From positions 1,054,001 to 1,118,000 of the forward strand of contig CP091723.1 of the NCBI GenBank assembly GCA_022009775.1: DNA of 64,000 nt, written 5' to 3'. Positions 8,552-17,715 of this stretch are shown here, piece by piece; within the stretch, counting starts at the first letter, position 1; each line of letters starts with the position of its first letter. The translations under genes and the position numbers were made by a program. The DNA is from Christensenella sp. GTDB taxonomy: Bacteria; Bacillota; Clostridia; Christensenellales; CAG-917. Under the pieces are notes generated by a model. It searched no databases. It had not been told where the DNA came from and saw nothing but the letters and a program-made list of their open reading frames with translations.

Positions 8552-10156
8552 ATGAAAAATATCGACTTGACAAAGTACGGCATCAGCGGCACGACGGAAA
8601 TCGTGTACAATCCGTCTTACGACCTTCTCTTCAAAGAAGAGACCAACCCCGCACTCACAGGTTATGAAAAAGGTCAAGTGAGCGAACTCGGCGCAGTCAA
8701 CGTCATGACGGGTATTTACACCGGTCGTTCGCCCAAGGACAAATTCATCGTCGTGGACGAAAACTCCAAGGACACGGTGTGGTGGACTTCCGAAGGCTAC
8801 AAGAACGACAACCATCCGGCAAGCCAAGAAGCGTGGAAAGCGGTGAAGGACATCGCAGTCAAAGAACTTTCAAACAAGAAACTCTATGTTGTCGACGCAT
8901 TCTGCGGCGCAAACAAAGACACGCGTATGGCAATCCGTTTCATCGTGGAAGTCGCATGGCAAGCACACTTTGTCACCAACATGTTCATCAAGCCGACTGC
9001 GGAAGAACTTGAAAACTTCGAGCCCGATTTTGTCGTATACAACGCGTCCAAGGCAAAAGTGGAAAACTACAAAGAACTCGGTCTCAACTCCGAGACGGCT
9101 GTCGTTTTCAACATCACGAGCCGTGAGCAAGTCATCATCAACACCTGGTATGGCGGCGAAATGAAGAAGGGTATGTTCTCGATGATGAACTACTATCTCC
9201 CGCTCAAAGGTATCGCATCTATGCACTGCTCGGCAAACACCGATATGGAAGGCAAGAACACCGCGATTTTCTTCGGACTTTCCGGCACGGGCAAAACCAC
9301 TCTTTCCACCGATCCCAAGCGTCTTCTCATCGGCGACGACGAGCACGGCTGGGACGACAACGGCGTGTTCAACTTCGAGGGTGGCTGCTATGCAAAGGTT
9401 ATCAACCTCGACAAAGAATCCGAACCCGACATCTACAACGCGATCAGACGCGACGCATTGCTTGAAAACGTCACTCTCGACGAAAACGGCAAGATCGATT
9501 TCGCTGACAAGTCCGTCACGGAAAACACTCGTGTTTCCTATCCTATCGATCACATCAAAAACATCGTGCGCCCCGTCTCCGCAGCACCCGCGGCAAAGAA
9601 CGTCATCTTCTTGTCCGCAGACGCATTCGGAGTGTTGCCCCCGGTGTCCATTCTCACTCCCGAGCAAACTCAATACTACTTCTTGTCCGGTTTCACCGCA
9701 AAACTCGCAGGCACGGAGCGTGGCATAACCGAGCCTACGCCGACCTTCTCGGCATGCTTCGGTCAAGCATTCCTTGAACTCCATCCCACCAAATATGCGG
9801 AAGAGCTCGTCAAGAAAATGCAAAAGAGCGGTGCAAAGGCATACCTTGTCAACACCGGTTGGAACGGCACGGGCAAGCGTATCTCCATCAAGGACACTCG
9901 CGGCATTATCGACGCAATTCTCAACGGTGACATCGACAAAGCACCCACAAAGACCATTCCGTTCTTCAACTTTGAAGTGCCCACCGAGCTCAACGGCGTT
10001 GCAACCGAGATTCTCGATCCGCGTGACACCTACGCAAACGTCGAAGATTGGAACAAGAAAGCGGAAGATCTCGCAGGTAGATTTATCAAGAACTTTGCAA
10101 AATACGAGACCAACCCCGCAGGCAAGGCTCTTGTCGCAGCAGGTCCGCAACTCTGA
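8552..10156 (+). CDS. pckA: Phosphoenolpyruvate carboxykinase (ATP)
   Basis: 534 aa, the usual length. It interconverts oxaloacetate + ATP with PEP + CO2 + ADP. It shows TGRSPKDKFIV, the kinase-1a P-loop GLSGTGKTTLS, the metal-binding DDEHGWD and the adenine region NTGWNGTGKRI. The start is ATG 8552 behind AAGGAG; an in-frame codon at 8459 lies on the -10 box (TATAAT 8455-8460) and cannot be the start. In fermenting anaerobes the enzyme often works toward oxaloacetate. A single-gene unit closed by the terminator at 10221. Confidence 0.95.
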   Translation: MKNIDLTKYGISGTTEIVYNPSYDLLFKEETNPALTGYEKGQVSELGAVNVMTGIYTGRSPKDKFIVVDENSKDTVWWTSEGYKNDNHPASQEAWKAVKDIAVKELSNKKLYVVDAFCGANKDTRMAIRFIVEVAWQAHFVTNMFIKPTAEELENFEPDFVVYNASKAKVENYKELGLNSETAVVFNITSREQVIINTWYGGEMKKGMFSMMNYYLPLKGIASMHCSANTDMEGKNTAIFFGLSGTGKTTLSTDPKRLLIGDDEHGWDDNGVFNFEGGCYAKVINLDKESEPDIYNAIRRDALLENVTLDENGKIDFADKSVTENTRVSYPIDHIKNIVRPVSAAPAAKNVIFLSADAFGVLPPVSILTPEQTQYYFLSGFTAKLAGTERGITEPTPTFSACFGQAFLELHPTKYAEELVKKMQKSGAKAYLVNTGWNGTGKRISIKDTRGIIDAILNGDIDKAPTKTIPFFNFEVPTELNGVATEILDPRDTYANVEDWNKKAEDLAGRFIKNFAKYETNPAGKALVAAGPQL

Positions 10157-10220
10157 TTTCTGCATCGAACGTATCGCTTGAAAAAGTAGCGAAAACGGCA
10201 ATTCAACCGATTAGAACATC

Positions 10221-10251
10221 AAAAAGGCTTTCCTTTCGGAAAGCCTTTTTT
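10221..10251. terminator. Intrinsic terminator after pckA
   Basis: AAAAAGGCTTTCC and GGAAAGCCTTTTTT surround a TTTC loop. A and T tracts on both sides make it usable by the convergent YbjN-like operon as well. Confidence 0.92.
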
Positions 10252-10313
10252 GTGTGATTTGTAAGTTTTGGTTATTTGAATCGATTGTGTTTTTGTGTTT
10301 TGTGAGAAAAAAA

Positions 10314-10790
10314 TCAATCGTCTTCAAAAAGATAGAGATATTCAGCAAGCGACAGTTCGCCTTTTGCAAGAAGGTCGAGCTTTTTGTCGTAGAGCGCACA
10401 CGCGCTGTATGCGCGATGCACCATATACAAAAACACGTCGGGGGAGATTATGCTGCCTGCAAAACTTGCGGATATTCTGAAAACCACCGATCCCGTTTCG
10501 TAGTCAAAATCGAATCCGCCCGCAACAAGATTGCAATTTGTCGAGCAAGTTGCGATTGCACCGTCAATGCGACGTTCTTGCGGAAATGTGATCGAATAGC
10601 CGGCGATCATGCGTATAAGTCGGCGTTCGGCGTCTATGACGACGGAAAACACTATGGGTGTATCGTCCGTTTCGATTTGAAAAGCGACTTTCAAGTTTTC
10701 GGGTCGCAAAAAAACGTAATCTTTGCTTTTTAGCGTCGAGATGATCATATCGTACACGTTTTGAGCGATTTTGTTGTCCGGTTTTTCCAT
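10314..10790 (-). CDS. YbjN-like (type III chaperone-fold) protein, paralogue 1
   Basis: 158 aa, soluble, no signal peptide. It resembles the YbjN domain: an N-terminal helix, a beta meander with GGFDFDYETGSVVFRI (the family's 'D/Y-x-E-T-G-x-V/I-x-F/Y-R' strand pair), and a C-terminal helix pair. It is clearly related to the gene just upstream (shared FDFD-x-x-TG, SFA-x-SII and YDKKL/YNDKL segments). It is the last gene of a three-gene operon headed by a tandem AAA+ ATPase. Function is unknown; this fold often binds other proteins. Confidence 0.6.
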   Translation of the reverse strand: MEKPDNKIAQNVYDMIISTLKSKDYVFLRPENLKVAFQIETDDTPIVFSVVIDAERRLIRMIAGYSITFPQERRIDGAIATCSTNCNLVAGGFDFDYETGSVVFRISASFAGSIISPDVFLYMVHRAYSACALYDKKLDLLAKGELSLAEYLYLFEDD

Positions 10791-10799
10791 ATCTACTCC

Positions 10800-11279
10800 T
10801 TAGCGCAAGCATTTCAGCGCGTCTTCGATGCCCGTTTCGCTTTTTGAGATGAAGAGCAACTTGTCGTTGTATTCGTCAACGGCGTCGAATATGGTGGCAA
10901 TCAGATATTCAAATGCCTGCTTATCGATTATGCTGTTTGCAAAACTCAGGAAAATCCTGAAATTTATATTGCCGGTGTGAAAGTCAAAGTCAAAGTGACC
11001 GTCGAGAAGGTAGGCGTTTATCTCGCTCACTGCGACGGCGATGACATCTCGTCTTTCCGTTGGGACGGTGAAGGGGAGCGGGGATAGGACAAGCACGATC
11101 ATTTCGCGTTCGTTGACCACCGCGTTGACGGCAACGGGCAAATCGTCGCCCTGCAAAATACAGTTGACGGCAAGTCGGTCTTTGTTTTTTGTGTATTTAA
11201 CGCCTTTTTCGTCAAGAAGTTCGCAAAAAGCCTTAAAAACGTTTTTTGCGAGTTTCTTTTGTTTGAAATTTATTTTCAT
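10800..11279 (-). CDS. YbjN-like (type III chaperone-fold) protein, paralogue 2
   Basis: 159 aa. It has the same layout as the downstream neighbour: basic N-terminal helix, beta sheet, HFDFDFHTGNINFRI, then LSFANSIID and a terminal helix. The pair most likely arose by tandem duplication and then diverged widely. It starts 16 bp after the AAA+ gene with a GGAGC-like ribosome site and ends 9 bp before the next gene. The tight spacing implies one transcript and a shared process with the ATPase. No catalytic residues can be pointed to. Confidence 0.6.
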   Translation of the reverse strand: MKINFKQKKLAKNVFKAFCELLDEKGVKYTKNKDRLAVNCILQGDDLPVAVNAVVNEREMIVLVLSPLPFTVPTERRDVIAVAVSEINAYLLDGHFDFDFHTGNINFRIFLSFANSIIDKQAFEYLIATIFDAVDEYNDKLLFISKSETGIEDALKCLR

Positions 11280-11295
11280 AATTTGCTCCGTATCG

Positions 11296-13261
11296 TCAAA
11301 AACCGAGTTTTATTTTCTTTTCGATTTGGAAAGAGAAGTCTTTTTCGCTCGCCGCGTTGTTGAAGTCTACGGCGCAAAGCGTCACGGTTTTTTGACTTTC
11401 GAGTTGACTTCTCATAGCCGCTTTCGCCCACGTTCTTTCAAAAAGATTTCGCACGAAGCGCGCGTTGCTGAATTTCTTTGAGTTCAGAACGTCGTCTGAC
11501 AGGTTTTCAAAGTATTTTTGAACGATAGGGTACAAGTCGTCTGCGATTTTGAATTTTTTCGACGACATCGATTTGTATATCTCGAAGAGCTGCTCGCGCG
11601 TGAAGTTTGGAAACTCGATCGTGTAGGGCATTCTGCTTTTTAAGCCCCTGTTGGCGTCCATGAGCTTTTCCATATCGTCGGTGTAGCCTGCCATTATGAC
11701 TACGAGATCGTCTTTGTGGTTTTCCATCTCGGATATGAGCGTGTCGATTGCCTCAACGCCGTAGTCGCGCATGTTGTCGTCTCCGCGATAGAGAGAGTAC
11801 GCCTCGTCGATAAAAAGCACCGATCCGTATGCATCGCGGCACATTCCTGACGTTTTGGGCGCGGTTTCTCCGATGTATTGACCGCAGAAATCTCTGCCTT
11901 TGTATTCGTATAGATTGCCTATGCGCAGCACGCCTTTTTCTTTGAGAATCTTGCCGAGTATTCTCGCAACGGTGGTTTTGCCCGTGCCGGGATTTCCGAC
12001 AAAGCGCATGTGTAGGCAAGGGCGGTCAGGTCCGTTTTCCGCCTTGGACAAGCGTATTTGCGCAATGATTTCTTCAATTTGAGCTTTGATTTTTTCGCAC
12101 CCGACAAGTTGGTCGAGTTGCGCCATGCCTTCCGATTCGTCTGCAAGAGTGTCGCATATCTTCTTTGCGTCGTTCGTTCCTATGAGCGATGCGTTCTTTG
12201 CGCCGTTTGCCACGGCAACGTATTTTTGTATACGGATTCTTTTACGACTTTCTTTATGGTGTTCAATCCGTAAAATTTGCCGTCGCTTTTTTCCTTGGCG
12301 ATACGCTTGAAGAAATACTCCCACGCATTGTCCGACATTTTCATGCCGTATTTTTCAAAGTCGCGTTTTGCGATTTCTTTCGTTTCGGCACGGTCAAAGG
12401 GCGGAAAAGACAAAGTCTTGATATAAGCCACGTCTTTGAGCGAGTTTTCCACGCGACCGAGCACGTCCTTGTCAACAAAAGGCACTCTGAACACGATGAC
12501 GTGATTTTCGCTTGCCTTTTGCACGTCTTTGAGCAACTTTTTGAAGTCTTCGGAGTCGGTCTTGTCAATCCACTTGCTTATATCGAAGCATATCACGCTA
12601 GCCTCGTCGTTTTCGATTTTTCCGATGACGTCGCTTGCGTCGTTCAAATCGTCTTTGGGCTTGTCCGTCATCTTGATTTTGTATTCTTTGACGGGTGCGA
12701 TAGGTGTCATTTTGGCAAGCGACAGATCGTTTATGGCAAGCGCAAGTATTTCAAGATATGTTGTCAGTCCGCATCCGTCACCGACAGAGAAGAGATAGCT
12801 TTGGGACATAAACACGTCTTGCGCATTGTTTTTGACCACTTCGGGTGCAATCGCCACAAGTTCTTTTATAAGGCTTTTGAATTCTTGCGCGCCGACAAGC
12901 GTGTTGACAAGCTCGAGCGTGTCGTCAATTGTGTGCGGATCTTGCGACTTGCCGCTGTTGTCGGAATCTTTGTTTTTTGACTCGTCGTTTTCAACGTCCG
13001 TATTTGGCTCGCAATCGGAAAAACTCAATGCCGAAAGATTTGTCTTTCCGTATTTTTGCGCAAAGAACGTCGAAATTTTGTTTTTGTTTTTTCGTAGTCG
13101 TTTTCGTCGACCGCAAGCGTCAGGTGAAGATAAGATTCGTTGATTTTTTCGATTTTGCCTTTCACAAACCTGTCTTTCAGCACTTCGACGGGGTATTTTG
13201 CGTCGTCAATGCGAGTCAGCACCCAGTTGTAGTCGAGTTCTATACGCAACGTTTTTTTCAT
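11296..13261 (-). CDS. Tandem AAA+ ATPase (degenerate AAA + CbxX/CfqX-type AAA), frame broken twice
   Basis: Three overlapping reading frames form one ~655-aa protein if an A is restored at 13076-13079 and another at 12223-12227 (T runs on the given strand). The first ~65 residues are a small beta-rich domain; then comes an acidic linker. Residues about 110-370 look like an AAA module whose P-loop (SVGDGCGLTTY, near 158) lacks the lysine. Residues about 375-655 are a CbxX/CfqX-SpoVK-type AAA module with intact Walker A (GNPGTGKTT, near 422), Walker B (SVLFIDEA) and sensor region. Such ATPases remodel protein complexes (RuBisCO activase CbbX, EccA of ESX secretion). The partners are probably the two YbjN-like proteins downstream. 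Confidence 0.75.
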
Positions 13262-13292
13262 AGTTTACCTTTCAAAAATTTTGATATAAAAC

Positions 13293-13322
13293 ATTATACA
13301 ATACGATTGCCGACTTTTACAA
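13293..13322 (-). promoter_or_regulatory. Promoter of the AAA+/YbjN operon
   Basis: On the minus strand TTGTAA (13322-13317) and TATAAT (13298-13293) are 18 bp apart. The ATG at 13261 follows an AAAGGT ribosome site. Confidence 0.65.
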
Positions 13323-13433
13323 TATTTTTTTATTGAGAATTTTGCTTTTAGAAATAATGCGCCTTACGGCTGGATGTTTTGATTGCGCTTAGGATGACAC
13401 GGAGAATTTTGAATTTTACCGATTATTTCAAAT

Positions 13434-14000
13434 CGGGTGTGGGTGTCCCGCCCGCTTGAATATACCAAGCCGACAATCTTGCGAAATTGTGGCAGGAGTT
13501 TTTGTCCGTGATTGAACTGATAGCAAAGATTTTCGGCGCGGTTAGAAGAACAAAAGCCTAATGCGGCTCTCAGCGTTGCTTGCTTTCAAGCGATGCCGTT
13601 GCCGCAATGACGGCTTTTGTTCGGGTGTGGGTGTCCCACCCAATCGAAAGTACCAAGCCGACAATCTTGCGAAATTGCGGCAGGAGTTTTTATCCGTGAC
13701 CAGACTGATAGCAAAGATTTTCGGCGCGATAGTGGCGGCAAAACCTAGTTTGGCTCTCCGCAATGGGCAGGTGATTGCCCGTTGCGGTTGCCAAAACAAC
13801 GGCATAAAATCGGGTGTGGGTGTCCCGCCCGCTTGAATATACCAAGTCGACAATCTTGCGGGATTGCGACAGGAGTTTTTGCCCGTGACTGAACCGATAG
13901 CAAAGATTTTCGGCGCGGTTAGCAGAACAAAAGCCTAATGTGGCTCTCGGCGTTGCTTGCTTGTAAGCGATGCCGTTGCCACAATAACGGCTTTTGTTCG
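13434..14000. repeat. Three tandem copies of a ~188-bp structured repeat (family R3)
   Basis: Units begin at 13434, 13622 and 13811, each with CGGGTGTGGG. Each holds a conserved ACTGATAGCAAAGATTTTCG-like core (first base varies) and, about 30 bp later, a hairpin. In units 1 and 3 the hairpin is built on GCTTGC/CAAGC; in unit 2 the site is replaced by unrelated arms (CCGCAATGGGCA/TGCCCGTTGCGG) that still pair. A fourth copy lies at 46955 and a reversed fragment at 56110. Frames through the repeat are open by chance and carry no recognisable domain. Bases 13262-13433 and 14001-14147 show nothing else beyond AT-rich spacer. Confidence 0.85.
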
Positions 14001-14147
14001 TGATACACCCAGTGCGTGGCACGCGCGTTATTTATATATCTTAACTTATTTAGAGACAAAATTTTAACCATATATACAAGATTTTGGGGTATTTGAAAGA
14101 AAAATTGCACAAGATTAAAAAATATTTATAATTTCATAAAAATTCGC

Positions 14148-14176
14148 TTGACTTTGGTTTTCAAAAATTATATAGT
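14148..14176 (+). promoter_or_regulatory. Promoter of the S10-spc-alpha superoperon
   Basis: TTGACT (14148-14153) and TATAGT (14171-14176) with a 17-bp spacer. The leader of ~95 nt before rpsJ contains a short stem around CGTCGC/GCGGCG near 14209-14223. No S4- or L4-type leader could be recognised. Confidence 0.8.
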
Positions 14177-14275
14177 AAACGAGCGTGTCGAAAGGGATAC
14201 GTGTTTTCCGTCGCTTTGCGGCGGGTAAAAAATATAAGACACACACGGACAAGTGTTAATATTAGGAGGCTAATA

Positions 14276-14584
14276 ATGGCTGGACAAAAGATCAGAATTA
14301 AACTTAAGGCGTATGACCACAACCTTATCGACCTTTCTGCAGAAAAGATTGTTGAAACAGTCAAGAAGACGGGTACGAAGGTTTCCGGTCCTATCCCTCT
14401 TCCTACGGACAAGGAAGTCATCACCATTTTGCGCGCTACTCACAAATACAAAGATAGCCGCGAACAATTTGAACTCAGAACACACAAGCGCTTGATTGAT
14501 ATCTACAACCCCACGAGCAAGACAGTCGATTCTTTGATGAGACTCGATTTGCCCGCAGGCGTTGACATTTCGATCAAACTCTAA
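14276..14584 (+). CDS. rpsJ: 30S ribosomal protein S10
   Basis: 102 aa, full length. It opens with AGQKIRIKLKAYDHNLID and contains the long beta-hairpin that enters the 30S head; S10 is also the NusE antitermination factor. The start at 14276 follows AGGAGG; an earlier in-frame start lies in the leader and has no ribosome site. First gene of the superoperon. Confidence 0.97.
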   Translation: MAGQKIRIKLKAYDHNLIDLSAEKIVETVKKTGTKVSGPIPLPTDKEVITILRATHKYKDSREQFELRTHKRLIDIYNPTSKTVDSLMRLDLPAGVDISIKL

Positions 14585-14611
14585 GGTAAATAAAAGGAGG
14601 ATGAACTTTAC

Positions 14612-15247
14612 ATGGATAAAGCAATCATCGGTAAGAAAATCGGCATGAGCCAAATCTTTACTGCAGAAGGCAAAGTGATCCCCGTCACGGTAGTTGAAGC
14701 GGGTCCCTGCCCGGTCGTGCAGATAAAGACGAAAGAGAACGATGGCTACGAAGCAATTCAAGTCGGCTTCGGCGCTATCAAAGAAACAAGAGTCAACAAA
14801 CCCGTTGCCGGACACTTCAAGAAAGCGGGCGTGACTGTCAAAAAGTACCTTCGTGAATTCCGTTTCGCAAACTGCGCAAGCTTCGAGCTTGGACAGGAAC
14901 TGACCTGCGACATGTTCAAAGAAGGCGACAAAGTTGACGTCACCGGCACTTCCAAAGGTCACGGATTTTCGGGTGTTATCCAAAGATGGAATTCTCAAAG
15001 AATCGGTAGCATGACACACGGTACCGGTCCTATCCACAGAAGCGTTGGTTCTATGGGCGCTTGCTCCTCTCCGTCGAGAGTGTTCAAGAACAAGCACATG
15101 GCAGGTCAATGGGGTCATGAAAAAGTGACTGTCCAAAACCTTACCGTCGCACGCGTGGACGCAGCGAGAAACCTTCTTCTCATCAAAGGCGCAGTTCCCG
15201 GTCCGAAGGGCGGAATCGTCGTGGTGAAGGAATCCATCAAGGGCTAA
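14612..15247 (+). CDS. rplC: 50S ribosomal protein L3
   Basis: 211 aa. It begins with AIIGKKIGMSQIF and carries the central GHGFSGVIQRW and MAGQWGHEKVTVQNL segments that form the loop near the peptidyl-transferase centre. Intact frame, AGGAGG ribosome site, 13 bp before rplD. Confidence 0.97.
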   Translation: MDKAIIGKKIGMSQIFTAEGKVIPVTVVEAGPCPVVQIKTKENDGYEAIQVGFGAIKETRVNKPVAGHFKKAGVTVKKYLREFRFANCASFELGQELTCDMFKEGDKVDVTGTSKGHGFSGVIQRWNSQRIGSMTHGTGPIHRSVGSMGACSSPSRVFKNKHMAGQWGHEKVTVQNLTVARVDAARNLLLIKGAVPGPKGGIVVVKESIKG

Positions 15248-15260
15248 GCGGAGGTAGAAT

Positions 15261-15882
15261 ATGAAACTGAATGTTTTGAATATGGCAGGCAAGAAAGCCG
15301 GCACAGTTGAAGTCAGCGATTCCATCTTTGCACGCGAGTACAACGAAGCACTTATCCATCAAGTCGTGGTTGCTCAGCTCGCAAACAAGCGCCAAGGCAC
15401 TATGAGTGCATTGACCAGAACCGAAGTTCGCGGCGGTGGCTGCAAGCCTTATCGTCAAAAAGGAACCGGTCGCGCTCGTCAAGGCTCCATCGTTGCTCCC
15501 CAATATGTTGGCGGCGGCGTGGTGTTCGCAAAGAAGCCGAGAGATTTCTCCCAAAAGATCAACAAGAATATGAAGACTGCGGCGTTCTATTCCGCACTCT
15601 CTGAAAAACTTCGTCAAAGCGAAGTCGTGGTTCTCGACAAGTTCGCACTTGCAGAAGTGAAGACCAAACTCGTTGCAAACGCAGTGAAGGCTCTCTCTCT
15701 CAACGGCAAAACCTTGTTCGTTCTCGACGAGTACGATCAAGACGCTCTCAAAGCAAGCAAGAACATTCCGACCGTTGACGTCTGCGAAGCAAGAACGCTC
15801 AGCGTTTACGACGTGGTCGCAACCAAGAACATCGTCATCACGGTTGACGCATTGAAAAAAACTCGAGGAGGCAGCACAATGA
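15261..15882 (+). CDS. rplD: 50S ribosomal protein L4 (appears fused to L23 through an extra A)
   Basis: About 206 aa, with the RGGGCKPYRQKGTGRARQGS extended loop that lines the exit tunnel. As given, the frame runs straight into rplW, producing a 302-aa L4-L23 polypeptide. The cause is the seven-A run at 15855-15861: with six As the protein ends KKLEEAAQ and its TGA (15880-15882) overlaps the ATG of rplW as ATGA, with GGAGG just before it. The intact ribosome site and overlap show the genes are separate in the living cell, or were until very recently. Confidence 0.9.
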
Positions 15883-16169
15883 CAGCATACGACATCATTA
15901 TCGAGCCTATCCTTTCAGAAAAAAGTTATGACGGCATCGCTGCAAAGAGATACACGTTCAAAGTTGTGAAATCCGCAACCAAGACACAAATCAAAGCGGC
16001 AGTTGAACAAATCTTCGGCGTCAAAGTCGAAAAGGTCAACACGTCCAACTACGACGGCAAAGTCAAGAGAATGGGCAGAAACGAAGGCAGACGCTCTGCA
16101 TTCAAGAAAGCCATCGTCACTTTGACCGACGACAGCAAAGCAATCGAATTCTTCGAGAGCCTGGCATAA
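15879..16169 (+). CDS. rplW: 50S ribosomal protein L23
   Basis: 96 aa, starting AYDIIIEPILSEKSYD after the Met. L23 sits at the exit of the tunnel and docks trigger factor and SRP. ATG 15879 lies 10 bp behind CGAGGAGG and overlaps the repaired rplD stop. The protein itself is intact. Confidence 0.93.
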   Translation: MTAYDIIIEPILSEKSYDGIAAKRYTFKVVKSATKTQIKAAVEQIFGVKVEKVNTSNYDGKVKRMGRNEGRRSAFKKAIVTLTDDSKAIEFFESLA

Positions 16170-16183
16170 GGAGAGTAAGCAAT

Positions 16184-17012
16184 ATGGCTATTAAGAAATA
16201 TAAACCAACGTCTCCTGCACGTCGTTTCATGACGGTCTCCGCTTATGAAGAAATCACAAGCACCACTCCCGAGCGTTCACTTCTCGTGTCCCTCAACAAG
16301 AGCGGCGGCAGAAACTCCATGGGCAGAATCACCGTTCGTCACATCGGCGGCGGCAACAGAAACAAATATCGTATCATCGACTACAAGCGCAACAAAGACG
16401 GTATCCCCGCAAAAGTCGCGACTATCGAATACGACCCCAACCGTTCCGCAAACATCGCACTTCTGCACTATGCAGACGGCGAAAAAAGCATACATTCTCG
16501 CTCCTTTGGGACTTAGCGTAGGCGACGTTCTCGAAAGCGGTGAAAACGCGGATATCAAAGTCGGCAACGCACTTCCGCTTTCCGCAATCCCCGTCGGTAC
16601 GATGATTCACAACATCGAGTTGCAACCCGGCAACGGCGGCGTCATCGCAAGAGCGGCAGGCAATGCGGCACAACTTATGGCTAAAGAAGGCAAATACGCA
16701 ATCGTGCGTATGCCGAGCGGCGAAATGAGATATGTTCTCATCAACTGCAGAGCGACAATCGGTCAAGTGGGCAACATCGACCACGAAATCGTTCGCGTCG
16801 GTAAAGCAGGTAAGACTCGTCACATGGGCGTTCGTCCGACCGTCCGTGGTGTCGTTATGAACCCGAACGATCACCCGCACGGCGGTGGTGAAGGTAAGTC
16901 TCCTGTCGGTATGCCGTCACCTGTCACTCCCTGGGGCAAACCTGCTCTTGGCTATAAGACGAGAAAGAAGAAGAACAAATCTAATAAGTTCATCATTAAG
17001 CGCGTGAACTAA
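16184..17012 (+). CDS. rplB: 50S ribosomal protein L2, frame broken once
   Basis: Repaired length 275 aa, typical for L2. The frame breaks in the six-A run at 16482-16487; removing one A joins HYADGEK to YILAPLGLSVGD. The C-terminal half retains the highly conserved NPNDHPHGGGEG near the peptidyl-transferase centre. An essential single-copy gene cut in this way is best explained as a sequence error. Confidence 0.93.
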
Positions 17013-17024
17013 TCGGAGGACAAA

Positions 17025-17297
17025 ATGAGTAGAAGTGTTAAAAAAGGCCCGTATGTAGAAGAGCGCCTTATCAACAGAATCAATGCTATGAACGCATCCG
17101 GTGAACGCCAATCTGTTAAAACCTGGTCAAGAAGTTCGACGATTTTCCCTGAAATGGTGGGTCACACGATAGCAGTTCACAACGGTAAACAACACGTTCC
17201 CGTATACATCACGGAAGACATGGTCGGCTGCAAACTCGGCGAGTTCGCTCCCACGCGTACTTTCAGAGGCCACGCAGGCGCAAAGACCACGAAATAA
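17025..17297 (+). CDS. rpsS: 30S ribosomal protein S19
   Basis: 90 aa beginning SRSVKKGPYVEERL, with WSRSSTIFPEMVGHTI. It forms a complex with S13 in the head of the 30S subunit. Intact; GGAGG ribosome site 7 bp before the ATG. Confidence 0.97.
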   Translation: MSRSVKKGPYVEERLINRINAMNASGERQSVKTWSRSSTIFPEMVGHTIAVHNGKQHVPVYITEDMVGCKLGEFAPTRTFRGHAGAKTTK

Positions 17298-17312
17298 TAA
17301 AGGAGAATAGCT

Positions 17313-17702
17313 ATGGCAACAAGAAGTAAACAAAAAGCCTTGGATCGTCAAGCAAAAGCGGATACAAGACCCTGTGCAACGGCTAAATTCGTCAGAATTT
17401 CTCCTTTCAAGGTCCGTATCGTGCTCGACATCATCAGAGGTAAATCGGTAACAGAAGCACTCGCAATCTTGGAGAACACTCCCAAGTCGGCAAGCGAACC
17501 GCTCATCAAGTTGGTCAACAGCGCGGCTGCAAACGGCGAGAACAATCAAAATCTTGCAAGAAACGATATGTACATCGCAGAATGCTTTGCAAACGAAGGT
17601 CCGACCTTGAAGCGTATTCAAGCGGTCTCCAAGGGCAGAGCGTATCGTATCAACAAGAGAACAAGTCACATCACGGTCATTCTTGACACGGTGAAAGCGT
17701 AA
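17313..17702 (+). CDS. rplV: 50S ribosomal protein L22
   Basis: 129 aa, slightly longer than usual through a basic N-terminal extension of ~18 residues. The VRISPFKVRIVLDIIRGK opening and the C-terminal hairpin KGRAYRINKRTSHITVI that reaches the exit tunnel are present. Confidence 0.96.
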   Translation: MATRSKQKALDRQAKADTRPCATAKFVRISPFKVRIVLDIIRGKSVTEALAILENTPKSASEPLIKLVNSAAANGENNQNLARNDMYIAECFANEGPTLKRIQAVSKGRAYRINKRTSHITVILDTVKA

Positions 17703-17715
17703 GGAGGTATATCAA

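Noticed and set aside
10254..10733. 159-codon plus-strand frame opposite the YbjN-like gene
   Set aside because: It begins inside the terminator region, lacks a ribosome site and mirrors a better-supported minus-strand gene.
12189..12980. 263-codon plus-strand frame opposite the AAA+ gene
   Set aside because: Antisense shadow; Phe/Cys/Val-rich composition typical of reading the wrong strand of a coding gene.
13561..13836. 91-codon frame in repeat R3
   Set aside because: It follows the repeat, not a gene; has no ribosome site or domain.
13434..14000. Tandem repeat considered as a CRISPR array
   Set aside because: Units are ~188 bp and repetitive throughout, with no short repeat/variable spacer pattern and no cas genes.
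15261..16169. Genuine L4-L23 fusion protein
   Set aside because: One extra A in a seven-A run explains it, and the internal ribosome site and ATGA overlap are intact.
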